NCBI GenBank assembly: GCA_964559455.1
Contig: CAZLHO010000050.1
Span: 1-21,871 of the forward strand
From: CAZLHO01 sp964559455
GTDB taxonomy: Bacteria > Krumholzibacteriota > Krumholzibacteriia > LZORAL124-64-63
DNA: 21,871 nt
Reading direction: 5' to 3'
A program made the translations under genes and the position numbers. Below, in pieces: positions 6,010-15,795 of the stretch (position 1 is its first letter; every line of letters starts with the position of its first letter). The notes under the pieces are model-generated. The model saw only the letters and a program-made list of their open reading frames with translations, was not told the origin of the DNA and searched no databases.

Positions 6010-7769
6010 GCCGCCCCCCTCCCGCTCCAGGCGAAGAAGGTGGTCAACCAACGGGCGGCCACCGGCGCCGCCACGGCTCCGCCGTGGCCGGCATGCTCCA
6101 GGATGATCACGAAGGCGACCTCGGGGCTGCTGGCCGGGGCGAAACAGACGAACCAGGCATGGTCCTCGCCGTGCGGATTCTGGGCCGTCCCCGTCTTGCC
6201 GGCGACCTCGACGGCGTGCAGCCGCGCGGCCGTGCCGGTGCCGATGTCCACGACCTGCTCCAGCGAGTGGCGCATCCACTCCATGTGGCGCTCGGCGATC
6301 GGGAAGGCGCCGGGGGCGAAGGCGGGCGTCGGCTCGGGTCCGCCGAGTACGAAGCGGGGTGCGGCGCAGCGGCCCGAGGTCGCGACCCGCGCCGTCATCA
6401 CGGCCATCTGCAGCGGCGTGACCAGGATCTCCCCCTGGCCGATGGCGTTGTTCAGCAGCACCCCGCGCGTCCAGCGGCGGGGACCGTAGCGACGGTCGTA
6501 CCAATCTGAGGTGGGGATGATGCCGGCGGCCTCGCCGGGGAAGGGGCTGCCGGTGGTCCGCCCCAGGCCCAGGGCCGTCGCGGTCTCGTTCAGCTGCTCC
6601 AGGGTCACGCGCTGCCCCAGCTGGTAGTAGAAGACGTCGCAGGAGTGGACCAGGGCGCCGATGTGGTCCAGCGATCCGTGCCCGCCGCGGTTCCAGCAGT
6701 GGAAGATGCGGTTGCCGAAGCGGTAACCGCCGAAACAGGGGTCGAAAGCGGTGTGGGTGCCCACGACCCCGTTCGCCAGGCCGCAGAGCGAGGTCACGAT
6801 CTTGTAGGGCGAACCGGGCGGATAGGTGGCCTGGACGATGCGGTTCAGGAAGGGATGGCCGGGGTCGTCCTGCAGCCGTTCCCACTCGGCGGTCGAGATG
6901 CCCGTGGTCATCATGTTCGGGTCGTAGACGGGATTGCTCACCGCGGCCAGGATCTCGCCCCCGGGCAGAGCCATGGCCACGGCGCAGCCCGGCCGGCCGC
7001 GCATGGCCGCGGCCAGGCTGTCCTGCAGGACAAGCGACAGGGTGAGCTGGATGTCCTCCCCCGGCAGCACCGGCCGCAGGACGACCTCGTTGCGGCCCAC
7101 GTTGCGGCCGGCGGCGTTGACCTCGTGCAGGGTCAGCCCCACCTGCCCGCGCAGCATCTCCTCGCGCAGGGCCTCCAGGCCCTGGCGGCCGATCGTGTCG
7201 CCCGGCCGGTAGACCGGAACCTCGCCCCCGCCGGCGGCGGCGATCTCCTCGGGAGTCACTTCCCCGACGTAGCCGATCAGATGGGCGAAGAGCCCGCCGT
7301 AGAGGTAGCGGCGGCGGGCGCGCGACTCGACCTCGGCGCCGGGCAGATCGCGCCGCCGTTCCTCGACCGTCGCGATCTGCGGCATCTCGGCGTTGGCGAC
7401 CAGGGTCAGCCGGGCGCGCCCCTGCTCCAGCTGCGAGGCCAGCCGCTCCAGGGTCTCGTCGCGGGGCAGGCCCAGCCAGCGGATCAGGCGCGACAGGGTC
7501 GAATCCGGACCGGCGTCCCCGAGCGAGTGGCGCGGCAGGGTGATGTCGGCCATGTAGATGTTGTCGGCCAGGATCCGGCTCTCGCGATCGAGGATCCGGC
7601 CGCGGGGCGGGCGCACGCGCACCCGGACCTGGCGGTTGCGCAGGGACAGGCCCTCGTAGTGGTCGTGCCGGACGATCTGCATGTAGAAGAGGTCCCCGAC
7701 GAGCAGCCCGAAGAGCAGCAGGATGACGCCGCGCAACAGGCGGGCCTGGACTGTCCGGCTCTCGGCCAC
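6006..7769 (-). CDS. mrdA: Penicillin-binding protein 2 (elongasome transpeptidase)
   Basis: PBP2 cross-links peptidoglycan on the periplasmic side and activates RodA. The 587-residue class B PBP has a short cytoplasmic head, one membrane helix (about 11-30), the RPPRGRILDRESRILADN dimerisation region (53-70) and a transpeptidase domain with S320-P-Y-K323, S376-C-D378 and K525-T-G527. A Cys/His-rich stretch between the first two motifs (about 343-364) recalls the zinc site described in E. coli PBP2, but I cannot assign ligands. The start is GTG at 7769 behind AAAGGAGG; no ATG fits. It follows mreD by 49 bases and overlaps rodA by four. Confidence 0.95.
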   Translation of the reverse strand: MAESRTVQARLLRGVILLLFGLLVGDLFYMQIVRHDHYEGLSLRNRQVRVRVRPPRGRILDRESRILADNIYMADITLPRHSLGDAGPDSTLSRLIRWLGLPRDETLERLASQLEQGRARLTLVANAEMPQIATVEERRRDLPGAEVESRARRRYLYGGLFAHLIGYVGEVTPEEIAAAGGGEVPVYRPGDTIGRQGLEALREEMLRGQVGLTLHEVNAAGRNVGRNEVVLRPVLPGEDIQLTLSLVLQDSLAAAMRGRPGCAVAMALPGGEILAAVSNPVYDPNMMTTGISTAEWERLQDDPGHPFLNRIVQATYPPGSPYKIVTSLCGLANGVVGTHTAFDPCFGGYRFGNRIFHCWNRGGHGSLDHIGALVHSCDVFYYQLGQRVTLEQLNETATALGLGRTTGSPFPGEAAGIIPTSDWYDRRYGPRRWTRGVLLNNAIGQGEILVTPLQMAVMTARVATSGRCAAPRFVLGGPEPTPAFAPGAFPIAERHMEWMRHSLEQVVDIGTGTAARLHAVEVAGKTGTAQNPHGEDHAWFVCFAPASSPEVAFVIILEHAGHGGAVAAPVAARWLTTFFAWSGRGAA

Positions 7770-7818
7770 GGCGCCTCCTTTCTGCGTTGCGTCCGCGCGG
7801 CGACCCGTCCGGAACGCC

Positions 7819-8310
7819 TCAGTCCTCACCGCGCAGGATGCCCAGCAAATCGGCGAGACGGATCAGGGGGATGCCGACCAGTCCGGTGAAGACGGCCGAC
7901 GGCAGGGCGGTCAAAAACAGGGGGCGGAAGAACGCTCCCTGCCCCAGGAAACCGGCCAGCAGCAGGTAGAGCGCGTCGTGGGCGAAGACCGCAATGGCCA
8001 GCAGGCCGCCCTCGTAAAGCGGCATGCCGTAGACGAGCCGGCCCCGGAAGCGGCCCACGGCGAATCCGAAGAGCGTCTTGCAGAGGGCCCCCAGGCCCAG
8101 CAGCGACGGCTGACCGAGATCCTGGACCAGGCCGACCAGGAATCCGGCCGTGCAGGCCGCGAAGGAGCCCCCGGCCAGGGCCAGGATGAACAGGGCGATC
8201 AGCGCGAAATCGGGGCCGATGCCGCCGAAGGTCAGCAGCGGGGCCAGCAGCAGCTCGCCGACGAGCACCAGGAGGGCCAGCAGGATGGTGGTGCGTGCGA
8301 AGTGGCTCAC
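7819..8310 (-). CDS. mreD: Rod shape-determining protein MreD
   Basis: MreD is a small integral membrane member of the Rod complex, thought to modulate MreC-PBP2 contact. The 163-residue protein is almost entirely hydrophobic, with about five helices. It shows the family pattern GGIGPDFALIALFILAL near the start and a VGLVQDLGQPSLLGLGALCK segment in the middle (F/Q-D plus G-x-x-[AG]-L pattern). The GTG start at 8310 overlaps the mreC stop codon (GTGA), so translation is probably coupled. Sequence alone gives modest identity; position between mreC and mrdA makes the call firm. Confidence 0.9.
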   Translation of the reverse strand: MSHFARTTILLALLVLVGELLLAPLLTFGGIGPDFALIALFILALAGGSFAACTAGFLVGLVQDLGQPSLLGLGALCKTLFGFAVGRFRGRLVYGMPLYEGGLLAIAVFAHDALYLLLAGFLGQGAFFRPLFLTALPSAVFTGLVGIPLIRLADLLGILRGED

Positions 8311-9185
8311 GAGTCCCCCTCCGCGGCAGCGGCCCCGGGCCCGTCGCCGCCGCCCTCGACCCGGAACCAGTCACCCTCGCCGAGCACGACGAAGACGACG
8401 TCGAGACGTCCGAAGGAGGCCAAGGGCTCGACCCGGATCGACTTGAAGAGGCGGTCCGGCGGCGACTCGACCGCGGCGACCACGCCCACGGGCAGCCCCC
8501 GGGGCATGGGCGCGCCCGCCGTCTCGTCGCCTGCGCGGTAGAGGGCCACGCCGGCGGTGACGACGCGGTCGCCGATCATCACGTTCTCGTCCCGTCCGAC
8601 CATCTCGAGGTCGAAATCCCCGACCCGCGAACGGAGGACGCCCTGCAGCCCGGTTCGCTCCAGCTCGCAGGCCAGCTGCACGTCCGGAGCCGTCAGCAGC
8701 TCGATCCAGGCGTCGCGCGGGCCCAGCACCTGGCGGACCCGTCCGAGCAGGCCGTCCCGGGTGATCACCGGCTGGTAGGGCTGCCAGGGCAGGGCGACGG
8801 CGCTGCGGACCTGGATCCGGCTGGCGTAGGTGGCCGTCCGCCGACGCACCACGGCGCAGGGGGCCAGGCGCCCGCCGGCGCGCGACGCCAGCCCCAGGGC
8901 GGCGCTCAGCTCGTCGCGCTCGCGGCGCAGGCGCGTCACCGCGTCGCGCTCGAGCTCGAGGGCGGTGACGCGGGCCGCCAGCTCGGCGTTGCGCTCGTGC
9001 ACGACGCCGACGTCGTCGATGAAGTCCCGGAGCCGGAAGTAGGGAGCCGTGAGCACGGCGTTCAGCGCGGCGGCCACGCGGGTCTGCTGCATGTCGGGCA
9101 GCGAGAGCAGCACCAGCGAGGCCGTCACGCAGGCGACCAGGGCCAGCCAGGTCAGGGGATGGGAATCCGGCGTGAGCCGCGCCAC
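8307..9185 (-). CDS. mreC: Rod shape-determining protein MreC
   Basis: MreC is a bitopic inner-membrane protein whose periplasmic part binds and activates PBP2. The 292-residue protein has one N-terminal membrane helix (about 12-30), a coiled coil rich in Glu/Arg/Leu (about 60-98, around VTALELERDAVTRLRRERDE), and the two-barrel MreC domain, with RDGLLGRVRQV and an end around GLPVGVV...FKSIRVEPLASFGRLDVVFVV. The tail is Gly/Ala-rich. GTG at 9185 follows GGTGAGG and lies 11 bases after mreB. Confidence 0.94.
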   Translation of the reverse strand: MARLTPDSHPLTWLALVACVTASLVLLSLPDMQQTRVAAALNAVLTAPYFRLRDFIDDVGVVHERNAELAARVTALELERDAVTRLRRERDELSAALGLASRAGGRLAPCAVVRRRTATYASRIQVRSAVALPWQPYQPVITRDGLLGRVRQVLGPRDAWIELLTAPDVQLACELERTGLQGVLRSRVGDFDLEMVGRDENVMIGDRVVTAGVALYRAGDETAGAPMPRGLPVGVVAAVESPPDRLFKSIRVEPLASFGRLDVVFVVLGEGDWFRVEGGGDGPGAAAAEGDS

Positions 9186-9196
9186 GGCCTCACCCC

Positions 9197-10231
9197 CTAG
9201 TTACGGGTGCTCTTCATGACGACGGGGCGGTAGCGCTCGAAATCGTCGAGGATCTTGCCGGTGCCGAGCACGACGCAGAAGAGCGGATCGTCCATCAGGT
9301 TGATCGGCAGGTCGGTGTGTTCGCGCAGGAGTTCGGGCAGGCCGCGCAGCAGGGCGCCGCCTCCGGTCAGCACGATGCCGCGATCCTTGATGTCGGCGGC
9401 GAGCTCGGGGGGCGTCTGTTCCAGCGCCTGCTTCAGGGCGTCGACGATGGCCTGGATGGGTTCCTGCAGCGCTTCGCGGATCTCGATCGTGGAGATCTTC
9501 TGGATCTTGGGGATGCCCGTGACCTGGTCCAGCCCCTTGATCTCCATCTCCTCCTCCTGGTCCAGCTTGAAGGCCGAACCGACGGTCTTCTTGATCTGTT
9601 CGGAGGTCTGGTCGCCGATGAGCAGGTTGTGGTTCTTCTTGATGTAGGTGATGATCGCCTCGTCCATCTCGTCGCCGCCGACGCGGATCGAGGTGTCGCA
9701 GACGATGCCGTTCAGGGCGATCACCGCGATCTCGGTCGTGCCGCCGCCGATGTCGATGATCATGTTGCCGCTGGGCTGGTCGACGGGCAGGCCGACGCCG
9801 ATGGCCGCGGCCACGGGCTCGGCGACCAGGAAGACCTCGCGGGCGCCGGCGTGCTTGGCCGAGTCGCGCACGGCGCGCTTCTCGACCTCGGTGATCCCCG
9901 AGGGCACGCAGATCACGATGCGCGGCGCGATGAAGTGGCGCTTCTTCTGGGCGATGCGGATGAACTCGCGGAGCATGAACTCCGTGACCTCGAAATCGGC
10001 GATCACGCCGTCCTTCATCGGCCGGATGGCCACGATGCGCTCCGGCGTCTTGCCGATCATCGCCTTGGCCTCGCTGCCGACCGCGAAGACCTTGCCCGAG
10101 ACCTTGTCCAGGGCGACCACCGAGGGCTGGTTGAGCACGATGCCCTTGCCCTTGATGTAGACCAGGGTGTTGGCGGTGCCCAGATCGATGGCGATGTCGT
10201 TGGAGAAGAACTGGGAGAGGTTCTTGAACAT
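9197..10231 (-). CDS. mreB: Rod shape-determining protein MreB (actin-like)
   Basis: MreB forms membrane-bound filaments that orient the RodA-PBP2 wall synthases. At 344 residues the length is typical. ATPase motifs are clear: phosphate-1 IAIDLGTANTLVYIKGKG (about 13-30), phosphate-2 IDIGGGTTEIAVIALNG, and the adenosine motif GIVLTGGGALLRGLPELL (about 287-304). The N-terminus MFKNLSQFFSND resembles the membrane-binding helix of other MreBs. The ATG at 10231 follows GAAGGAAGCAAGG. It lies 43 bases after radC, an arrangement also seen in B. subtilis (radC-mreB-mreC-mreD). It is the most conserved protein in the window and a good phylogenetic marker. Confidence 0.98.
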   Translation of the reverse strand: MFKNLSQFFSNDIAIDLGTANTLVYIKGKGIVLNQPSVVALDKVSGKVFAVGSEAKAMIGKTPERIVAIRPMKDGVIADFEVTEFMLREFIRIAQKKRHFIAPRIVICVPSGITEVEKRAVRDSAKHAGAREVFLVAEPVAAAIGVGLPVDQPSGNMIIDIGGGTTEIAVIALNGIVCDTSIRVGGDEMDEAIITYIKKNHNLLIGDQTSEQIKKTVGSAFKLDQEEEMEIKGLDQVTGIPKIQKISTIEIREALQEPIQAIVDALKQALEQTPPELAADIKDRGIVLTGGGALLRGLPELLREHTDLPINLMDDPLFCVVLGTGKILDDFERYRPVVMKSTRN

Positions 10232-10274
10232 CCTTGCTTCCTTCAGCGCAGGGGGCGGAACCGCGTCCCGTCCC

Positions 10275-11003
10275 TCAACCTTCGCCGGGCCATCCGTATT
10301 CCCGGACGCTCGTGAACTCGCCGTCGCCGACGATGATATGATCCAGCAGTTCGATGCCCAGCAGCCGCCCGCAGCCGTCGAGGCGGGCGGTCAGGGCCAG
10401 GTCGTCCCGGCTCGGCGTCGCGCAGCCCGACGGGTGGTTGTGCGCCACCAGCAAGGCCGCCGCTCCGCGCCGCACCGCGCTCCGGAAGACCTCGCGCGGG
10501 TGGACGAGCGAGGCGTTGAGACAGCCTACGGAAACCGTCTCGACCGTCGTCACCCGGTGCCGGGTGTCGAGGCTCAACGCCAGGAAATGCTCCCGGTCGC
10601 AGCCCCGGAATTCCTCGGTCAGCAGGGGCAGCACGTCGCCGGGCGCATGGACGGCGATCCGGCTGCGTTCACCCGCGATGCGGGTCCGCGCACCGAGTTC
10701 GAAGGCCGCCAGCAGCCGCGCCGCGCGAACGGGACCCATCCCCCGCTCCCGGCAGAGCAGCACCGGGTCGGCCCCCGAGAGGGCGGCCAGCGTACCGTGC
10801 CGGGCCAGCACCTCCTGCGCCGTCACGGGTGCAGGCGCCGGTCCGCCGCCGCCGAGAACGAGAGCAAGAATCTCTCCCGGACCCAGGACCTTGGGCCCCA
10901 GGCGCAGCAACCGCTCCGGAAGCGAGACGCGCCCTCGGGGCTCCCCGGACTCCGCCGCCGCCTCCCGCCTGGAGCCGAAAGATCGTATCTTATTTGATAT
11001 CAA
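10275..11003 (-). CDS. radC: RadC-family JAB/MPN-domain protein
   Basis: RadC-like proteins combine a helix-hairpin-helix segment with a JAMM metalloprotease fold; their function is unsettled and the old DNA-repair label is doubtful. Here the HhH region is around RERGMGPVRAARLLAAFELG and the metal motif is HNHPSGCATPSRDD in the C-terminal third, preceded by VSVGCLNASLVHPREVF. The start is uncertain. The TTG at 11003 gives 242 residues, close to the family, and sits just downstream of a weak promoter-like site. An in-frame GTG at 11051 would add 16 residues but falls inside that site. Neither start has a good ribosome binding site. The C-terminal two thirds are certain. Confidence 0.88.
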   Translation of the reverse strand: MISNKIRSFGSRREAAAESGEPRGRVSLPERLLRLGPKVLGPGEILALVLGGGGPAPAPVTAQEVLARHGTLAALSGADPVLLCRERGMGPVRAARLLAAFELGARTRIAGERSRIAVHAPGDVLPLLTEEFRGCDREHFLALSLDTRHRVTTVETVSVGCLNASLVHPREVFRSAVRRGAAALLVAHNHPSGCATPSRDDLALTARLDGCGRLLGIELLDHIIVGDGEFTSVREYGWPGEG

Positions 11004-11032
11004 TCGACTAACCGGATCCGGGAGGCTGCGCA

Positions 11033-11061
11033 AAGGTAACAGAGACAACACGGGTCGGCAA
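11033..11061 (-). promoter_or_regulatory. Possible promoter of the radC-mreB cluster
   Basis: TTGCCG (11056-11061), a 17-base spacer and TACCTT (11033-11038) form a weak -35/-10 pair (four and three of six). It is the best-placed candidate for the head of the cluster. A 10-base palindrome TTGATATCAA lies downstream at 10994-11003, within the AT-rich stretch around the proposed radC start. Confidence 0.35.
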
Positions 11062-11095
11062 CCCTTTTCTGAGGGCGGAATCGGGGACTTTGCCC

Positions 11096-11124
11096 TTGCC
11101 GGGCCGGATTCCCGCGCCTATCCT
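11096..11124 (+). promoter_or_regulatory. Possible promoter of lysC
   Basis: TTGCCG (11096-11101), a 17-base spacer and TATCCT (11119-11124) match four of six bases each. Transcription would start near 11131, leaving a leader of about 32 nt that contains the GGAGG ribosome binding site. There is no room for a lysine riboswitch. Confidence 0.45.
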
Positions 11125-11162
11125 TCGCACGACGCGCCGCGACCGTCGTCGGAGGTAGCAAC

Positions 11163-12413
11163 TTGCCCTCTCCCGTCAAAGGGAAACTCCCCATCCTCGT
11201 CCGCAAGTACGGCGGATCGTCGCTGGCCTCGGTCGGCCGCATCCGTGCGGTGGCCCGCGCCCTGGTCGCCAAGCGCGCCGAGGGCTACGACCTGGTGGTC
11301 GTCGTCAGCGCGATGGGACGCACCACCGACGACCTGGGCCACCTGGCCCGCCAGGTCACCCCCGACCCGCCGCGCCGCGAACTGGACATGCTGCTCTCGG
11401 TCGGCGAACGCATCACCATGTCCCTGCTCTCGATGGCCCTGCAGGCCGAAGGCTGCTCCGCGATCTCCTTCACCGGCTCGCAGTGCGGCATCATCACCGA
11501 CTGCAGCCACACCGACGCCCGCGTGCTCGAGGTGCGGCCCGACAGGGTGCGCGAGGCCCTCGACGGCGGCCACGTCGTGATCGTCGCCGGCTTCCAGGGC
11601 GTCAGCCGCGAGCGCGAGATCACCACCCTGGGCCGCGGCGGCAGCGACACCTCCGCGGTGGCCCTGGCCGCCGCCCTCGGCGCCGAACGCTGCGAGATCC
11701 TGAAGGACGTCGACGGCGTCTTCACCGCCGACCCCCACAAGGTCCCCGACGCCCGCCGTCACGACGTCCTGAGCTACGAAGAGATGGCCCGGATCGCCGG
11801 CGCCGGCAGCGAGGTGATCCACGAGCGGGCCGTGACCTTCGCCCGCGACAACGGCGTTCCCCTCTTCGTCGCCTCCAGCTTCCACGACGCCGCGGGCACC
11901 CTGATCGGGGACGCCGCGCCGCCCCCGGCCGCGGCCGCGGCCGCCGACCCCTGTCCTCCCCCGGCGTGGCGCCCCCTGTCCATGGTCGTGAGCGAGGACG
12001 TCGCCCTGATCGAGGTCGCCGCCCCAGACGCGGGCGGCCCCTGGCGCGAACGCCTGGACGGCGCGGCGGGCGCCGACGGCCTGCTGGCCGAATGGCTGGA
12101 AGAGGACGGCGACGAACTGGTCTGGGGCGCTCTCGTCGCCGGCCCGCTCGCCGCCGCCCTGCACGCGGCGGCCGCTCCGGTCGCCGACGAGAGCGGCGGC
12201 CGCTGCCGTTTCCAGCGCGGGCTGTCCTGCGTGAACATCGCCGGCCCCCCGCCGCGCCACTGGCTGGCGGCGCTGCGCCAGGTCGAGGACGTCCTGCGCG
12301 AGCAGGGCGTCGTCCCCCGCCGCGTCCGCGCGGAAGGATCGCTGCTGCGCCTGCTGCTGCTGCCCGCCGACGCCGCCCGCCTGCTGGAGCCCCTGCACGC
12401 CGCCCTCTTCTGA
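11163..12413 (+). CDS. lysC: Aspartate kinase with a divergent regulatory domain
   Basis: Aspartokinase makes aspartyl phosphate, the first step to lysine, threonine, methionine and diaminopimelate, the last being a wall precursor. The 416-residue protein has the kinase core: VRKYGGSSLASVGRI (13-27), VVSAMGRTTDDL (48-59), SVGERITMSLLSMAL (79-93), TGSQCGIITD, VIVAGFQGV, LGRGGSDTSAVALAAALGA and KDVDGVFTADP. After about residue 250 an Ala/Pro-rich linker leads to some 150 residues where ACT domains normally lie, but the usual VTGxxxxPG-type effector motifs are not recognisable. Feedback control may therefore differ. The TTG start at 11163 is set by GGAGG seven bases upstream. It is the only plus-strand gene, divergent from radC. 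Confidence 0.92.
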   Translation: MPSPVKGKLPILVRKYGGSSLASVGRIRAVARALVAKRAEGYDLVVVVSAMGRTTDDLGHLARQVTPDPPRRELDMLLSVGERITMSLLSMALQAEGCSAISFTGSQCGIITDCSHTDARVLEVRPDRVREALDGGHVVIVAGFQGVSREREITTLGRGGSDTSAVALAAALGAERCEILKDVDGVFTADPHKVPDARRHDVLSYEEMARIAGAGSEVIHERAVTFARDNGVPLFVASSFHDAAGTLIGDAAPPPAAAAAADPCPPPAWRPLSMVVSEDVALIEVAAPDAGGPWRERLDGAAGADGLLAEWLEEDGDELVWGALVAGPLAAALHAAAAPVADESGGRCRFQRGLSCVNIAGPPPRHWLAALRQVEDVLREQGVVPRRVRAEGSLLRLLLLPADAARLLEPLHAALF

Positions 12414-12569
12414 TCCGTCGGCAAGCCCTTCGCAAGCCCCGCGCCCGCCGCATACAGGCCACCGGACGCGTCCCGGCGCGCCGCGCGGCCGGGGCCCGGT
12501 CCGCGGTCGTCGCCCGGGGGCGACGCCGACGGCCGGATACGTCGCCCCGGGGAAAGAAGGCAAGGGGGA
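12414..12569. other. Convergent intergenic region lysC / barrel gene
   Basis: This GC-rich 156-base gap separates two genes that end toward each other. It contains a compact dyad at 12509-12524 (GTCGCCC and GGGCGAC arms) that may act as a bidirectional stop, but no T-run follows on either strand. I see no gene in it. Confidence 0.35.
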
Positions 12570-13778
12570 TCAGAAGACGTAGAGCAGGCTGATGCGGGTG
12601 AAGTTGGCGCCGTCGCGGCCCTCGCCGCCGCCGGTCAGGAAATCGCCGAAGGCGTAGGGCGCCTCGTCGTCCACGACCAGGTCGACGTCGCAGGGCCCCA
12701 GGTGCACCCCCAGGCCCAGGCTGAGATCGAATTCCGCGTCGGTGAAGCCGCTCCACGCCGGCGGCGCGTCGTCCCCGACCAGAGGCGGGCCCCAGACATG
12801 GCGCACGGCCTCGTCGCGCAGCAGCTGGCGGGCGCCGGCCCGCAGCGTGAGCCAGGACATGACGCGCGCCTCGAGGCCCAGACGGACGGCGTGCCGGTCG
12901 TATTCCACGCGGCGCGCGGTCATTCCCGGCGGCGAGCCGACGGCGGTCTCGTCCCGGCTGCCGTGGCGCCAGGCGTAGCTGGCCACGATCAGGACGTCGG
13001 GCCCCGGCAACAGGTTGACCCCCAGGCCGGCCAGCGTCTCGCGGGCGTCGAGGTCGGCGACGCCGGCCAGGAAATCCGAATCCTCCAGGCGCAGCCGCCG
13101 CCGCCGCTCGATCACCGGCACCACGGCCACCCGCTCGCTCGGCCCCCAGAAGGCCCGTCCGCGCAGGGAGAAATTGCGCCAGTTCCCGTCCTGGAGGACC
13201 AGGCCCAGTTCGGGATCCAGGTAGCGCCGCGTCGTGCCCAGGGTCTCGGCGGCCAGGTCCAGGTAGAGCCGATCGCCCAGATCCTTCCTGGTCCCGATCC
13301 CCAGATCGAAGTCGGCCTCGCGCTCGCCCGCGCCGGCGCCCTCGGCGGGACCCAGCCAGGCCTCGCGCACACGGAAGGACCACAGGGCGCCCACTTGCCA
13401 GCCGCCCAGGCGACGGCCCCAGGCCAGGGCCAGCCGGCCCGCGTCGCCGCCTTCGTCGGCGTCGTCGGCCTGCAGGTAGAGGGCGGCGGTCCCCCAGCGG
13501 CCGGGGGCGTCCAGGGCCAGATGCGCGCCGGCGGACTGGCGGCGCAGGCGCGGCTGTCCCGACGAGGCGGGCAGGTAGTCGCCCAGTTCGGCCAGCACCA
13601 GGTCGGGATACGAGGCCAGACAGCCGTACCAGCGGCGGGCGTGACCGACATCCTCCAGGAAATCCCCGTCCGCGCCCAGGGCCAGCAGGCGCGCCTCGGT
13701 GGCCGCGGCGGAATCGGCGAAGACGGCGAGGAGCAGGAGCGCGAGGACGGACTGAACGAGGCGGCGCGGGCGGAACAT
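12570..13778 (-). CDS. Putative outer-membrane beta-barrel protein
   Basis: I do not recognise a named family. The 402-residue protein has a signal peptide (RR at 4-6, hydrophobic LALLLLAVFADSAAA at about 12-26, likely cut near 26). The mature part alternates polar and hydrophobic residues in strand-like runs, such as RLYLDLAAETLG, LRLGLEARVMSWLTLRAGAR and FDLSLGLGVHLG. It ends in ISLLYVF, with the terminal Phe that outer-membrane barrels use as a BAM-recognition signal. The mature N-terminus (LALGADGDFLEDVGHARRWY) recalls uncharacterised FCB-group barrels with a similar D-x-x-N/R-W-Y opening. ATG at 13778 follows GGAGG. As last gene of the tolC operon it could be a partner or client of that system. 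Confidence 0.65.
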   Translation of the reverse strand: MFRPRRLVQSVLALLLLAVFADSAAATEARLLALGADGDFLEDVGHARRWYGCLASYPDLVLAELGDYLPASSGQPRLRRQSAGAHLALDAPGRWGTAALYLQADDADEGGDAGRLALAWGRRLGGWQVGALWSFRVREAWLGPAEGAGAGEREADFDLGIGTRKDLGDRLYLDLAAETLGTTRRYLDPELGLVLQDGNWRNFSLRGRAFWGPSERVAVVPVIERRRRLRLEDSDFLAGVADLDARETLAGLGVNLLPGPDVLIVASYAWRHGSRDETAVGSPPGMTARRVEYDRHAVRLGLEARVMSWLTLRAGARQLLRDEAVRHVWGPPLVGDDAPPAWSGFTDAEFDLSLGLGVHLGPCDVDLVVDDEAPYAFGDFLTGGGEGRDGANFTRISLLYVF

Positions 13779-15083
13779 CGGTACCTCCGGACGGCGGCGG
13801 CCCCGGGCGCGCGCAAGGGGACTCACCAGATCTGGGTCGAGTGGAGCCTGTAATCACCCATGCCGTGGGCGTCGTAGAAGTTGAAGACGAGACCTTCGGC
13901 GCGATAGTACCAGATCTCCCAGGCCGCGCCATAGGCGAGATCGTCGCCCCGCGGCTCGACCCGGTCGGGCGGTCCGTAGAGGATGTAGGTGCGGCCCCGG
14001 TCGCCCAGGGCGCCGCGCCCGAAGCGGCCGAACCGGGCGTCGGCGGCGATGATGCGCAGCAGGTGCTCGCGGCGGCCCGGGCCCGCATGCGCCGGGTCGG
14101 ACTCGACATTCCGCCACATGGCGTCCCAGGCGACGGACCGTTCCGCCGGCGGCAGGTCGCGCAGGCGCCCGCGGGTCTCGCCGTCGACGATGCGTTCCAG
14201 CCAGCCCACGTGCAGGCGCCAGGCGTCGTCGTCGTCCCAATCCAGCCTCAGGTTCACGAATCCGCGAGGGGGATCCAGGACCAGGGAATGCTCCGGTCCC
14301 CCGCCCTCGCCACGCAGTTCGACGTGCAGCTCGCGGCGGCCGAAGCCCATCGCCGCCGCGGGCAGGCCCACCGAACGGCGCAGGTTCCCGGCGGCATCCG
14401 CGGCCGCCGGCAGGGTCGTGCTCCGGGACACCACGACCGCGTCGCGGTCCGGGGCGCGCACGGTCAGGATCAAGTCGGCGGGCGCCGCGGGGACCCCGGC
14501 CCGCCGGCCGAGATCGATCGCGACGCGCAGGGTGTCCAGGCCGTCGCCCAACAGGCGCGGCGCGTCCAGACTCTCGGGCAGGTTCCAGTCGACGCCGGCC
14601 AGGAACCAGGGCAGACCGCGACCGCGGCCCGGCGTCCAGGGCATCTCCTGCCGCCACTCGCGGACCGTCTCCAGGACCCGGGTCACGACCTTGAGCTCGA
14701 CCGGCCCGTCCCCGCGGACCTTCAGGGGCACGCGGCAGACCACCCGCCCGTCGCCGCGGGTGTCGGCATAGCCGTCGACGGAAACGGCGGCCCGGCCCAC
14801 GCCGCCGCCGACCCGCCGGCCGTCGCGGCCGGCGACCGCGGTCACCGCGATCCCCGAACGCCAGATCCCGTCGTCGCGACGGAAGACCAGCGCCCGGTAG
14901 GGCACGCTGACGTCGAGCACGGGATATTCCTTGCCCAGGCTGTCGACCGCGGCGGCGACCACGATCTGCGGAGCGCCGATGAACATGGGGGGACGTTCGG
15001 CCGCGGCGGGACCGGCGCCGCCCAGCAGCAGCGCGGCCAGCAGCAGCAGCGACGCGATCGGCGCGACGCCGCCGGGTTCAGCC

Positions 15084-15794
<711 letters not shown>

Positions 15795-15795
15795 C

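Noticed and set aside
4687..6489. 600-codon plus-strand frame opposite rodA and PBP2
   Set aside because: Gln/Glu/Gly-rich antisense shadow with no recognisable motif and no ribosome binding site.
11131..11162. Lysine riboswitch upstream of lysC
   Set aside because: The predicted leader is only about 30 nt, far too short for that element.
11722..14109. 795-codon minus-strand frame spanning lysC, the barrel gene and part of GWxTD-A
   Set aside because: Arg/Pro/Gly-rich out-of-frame reading that crosses three real genes; no domain visible.
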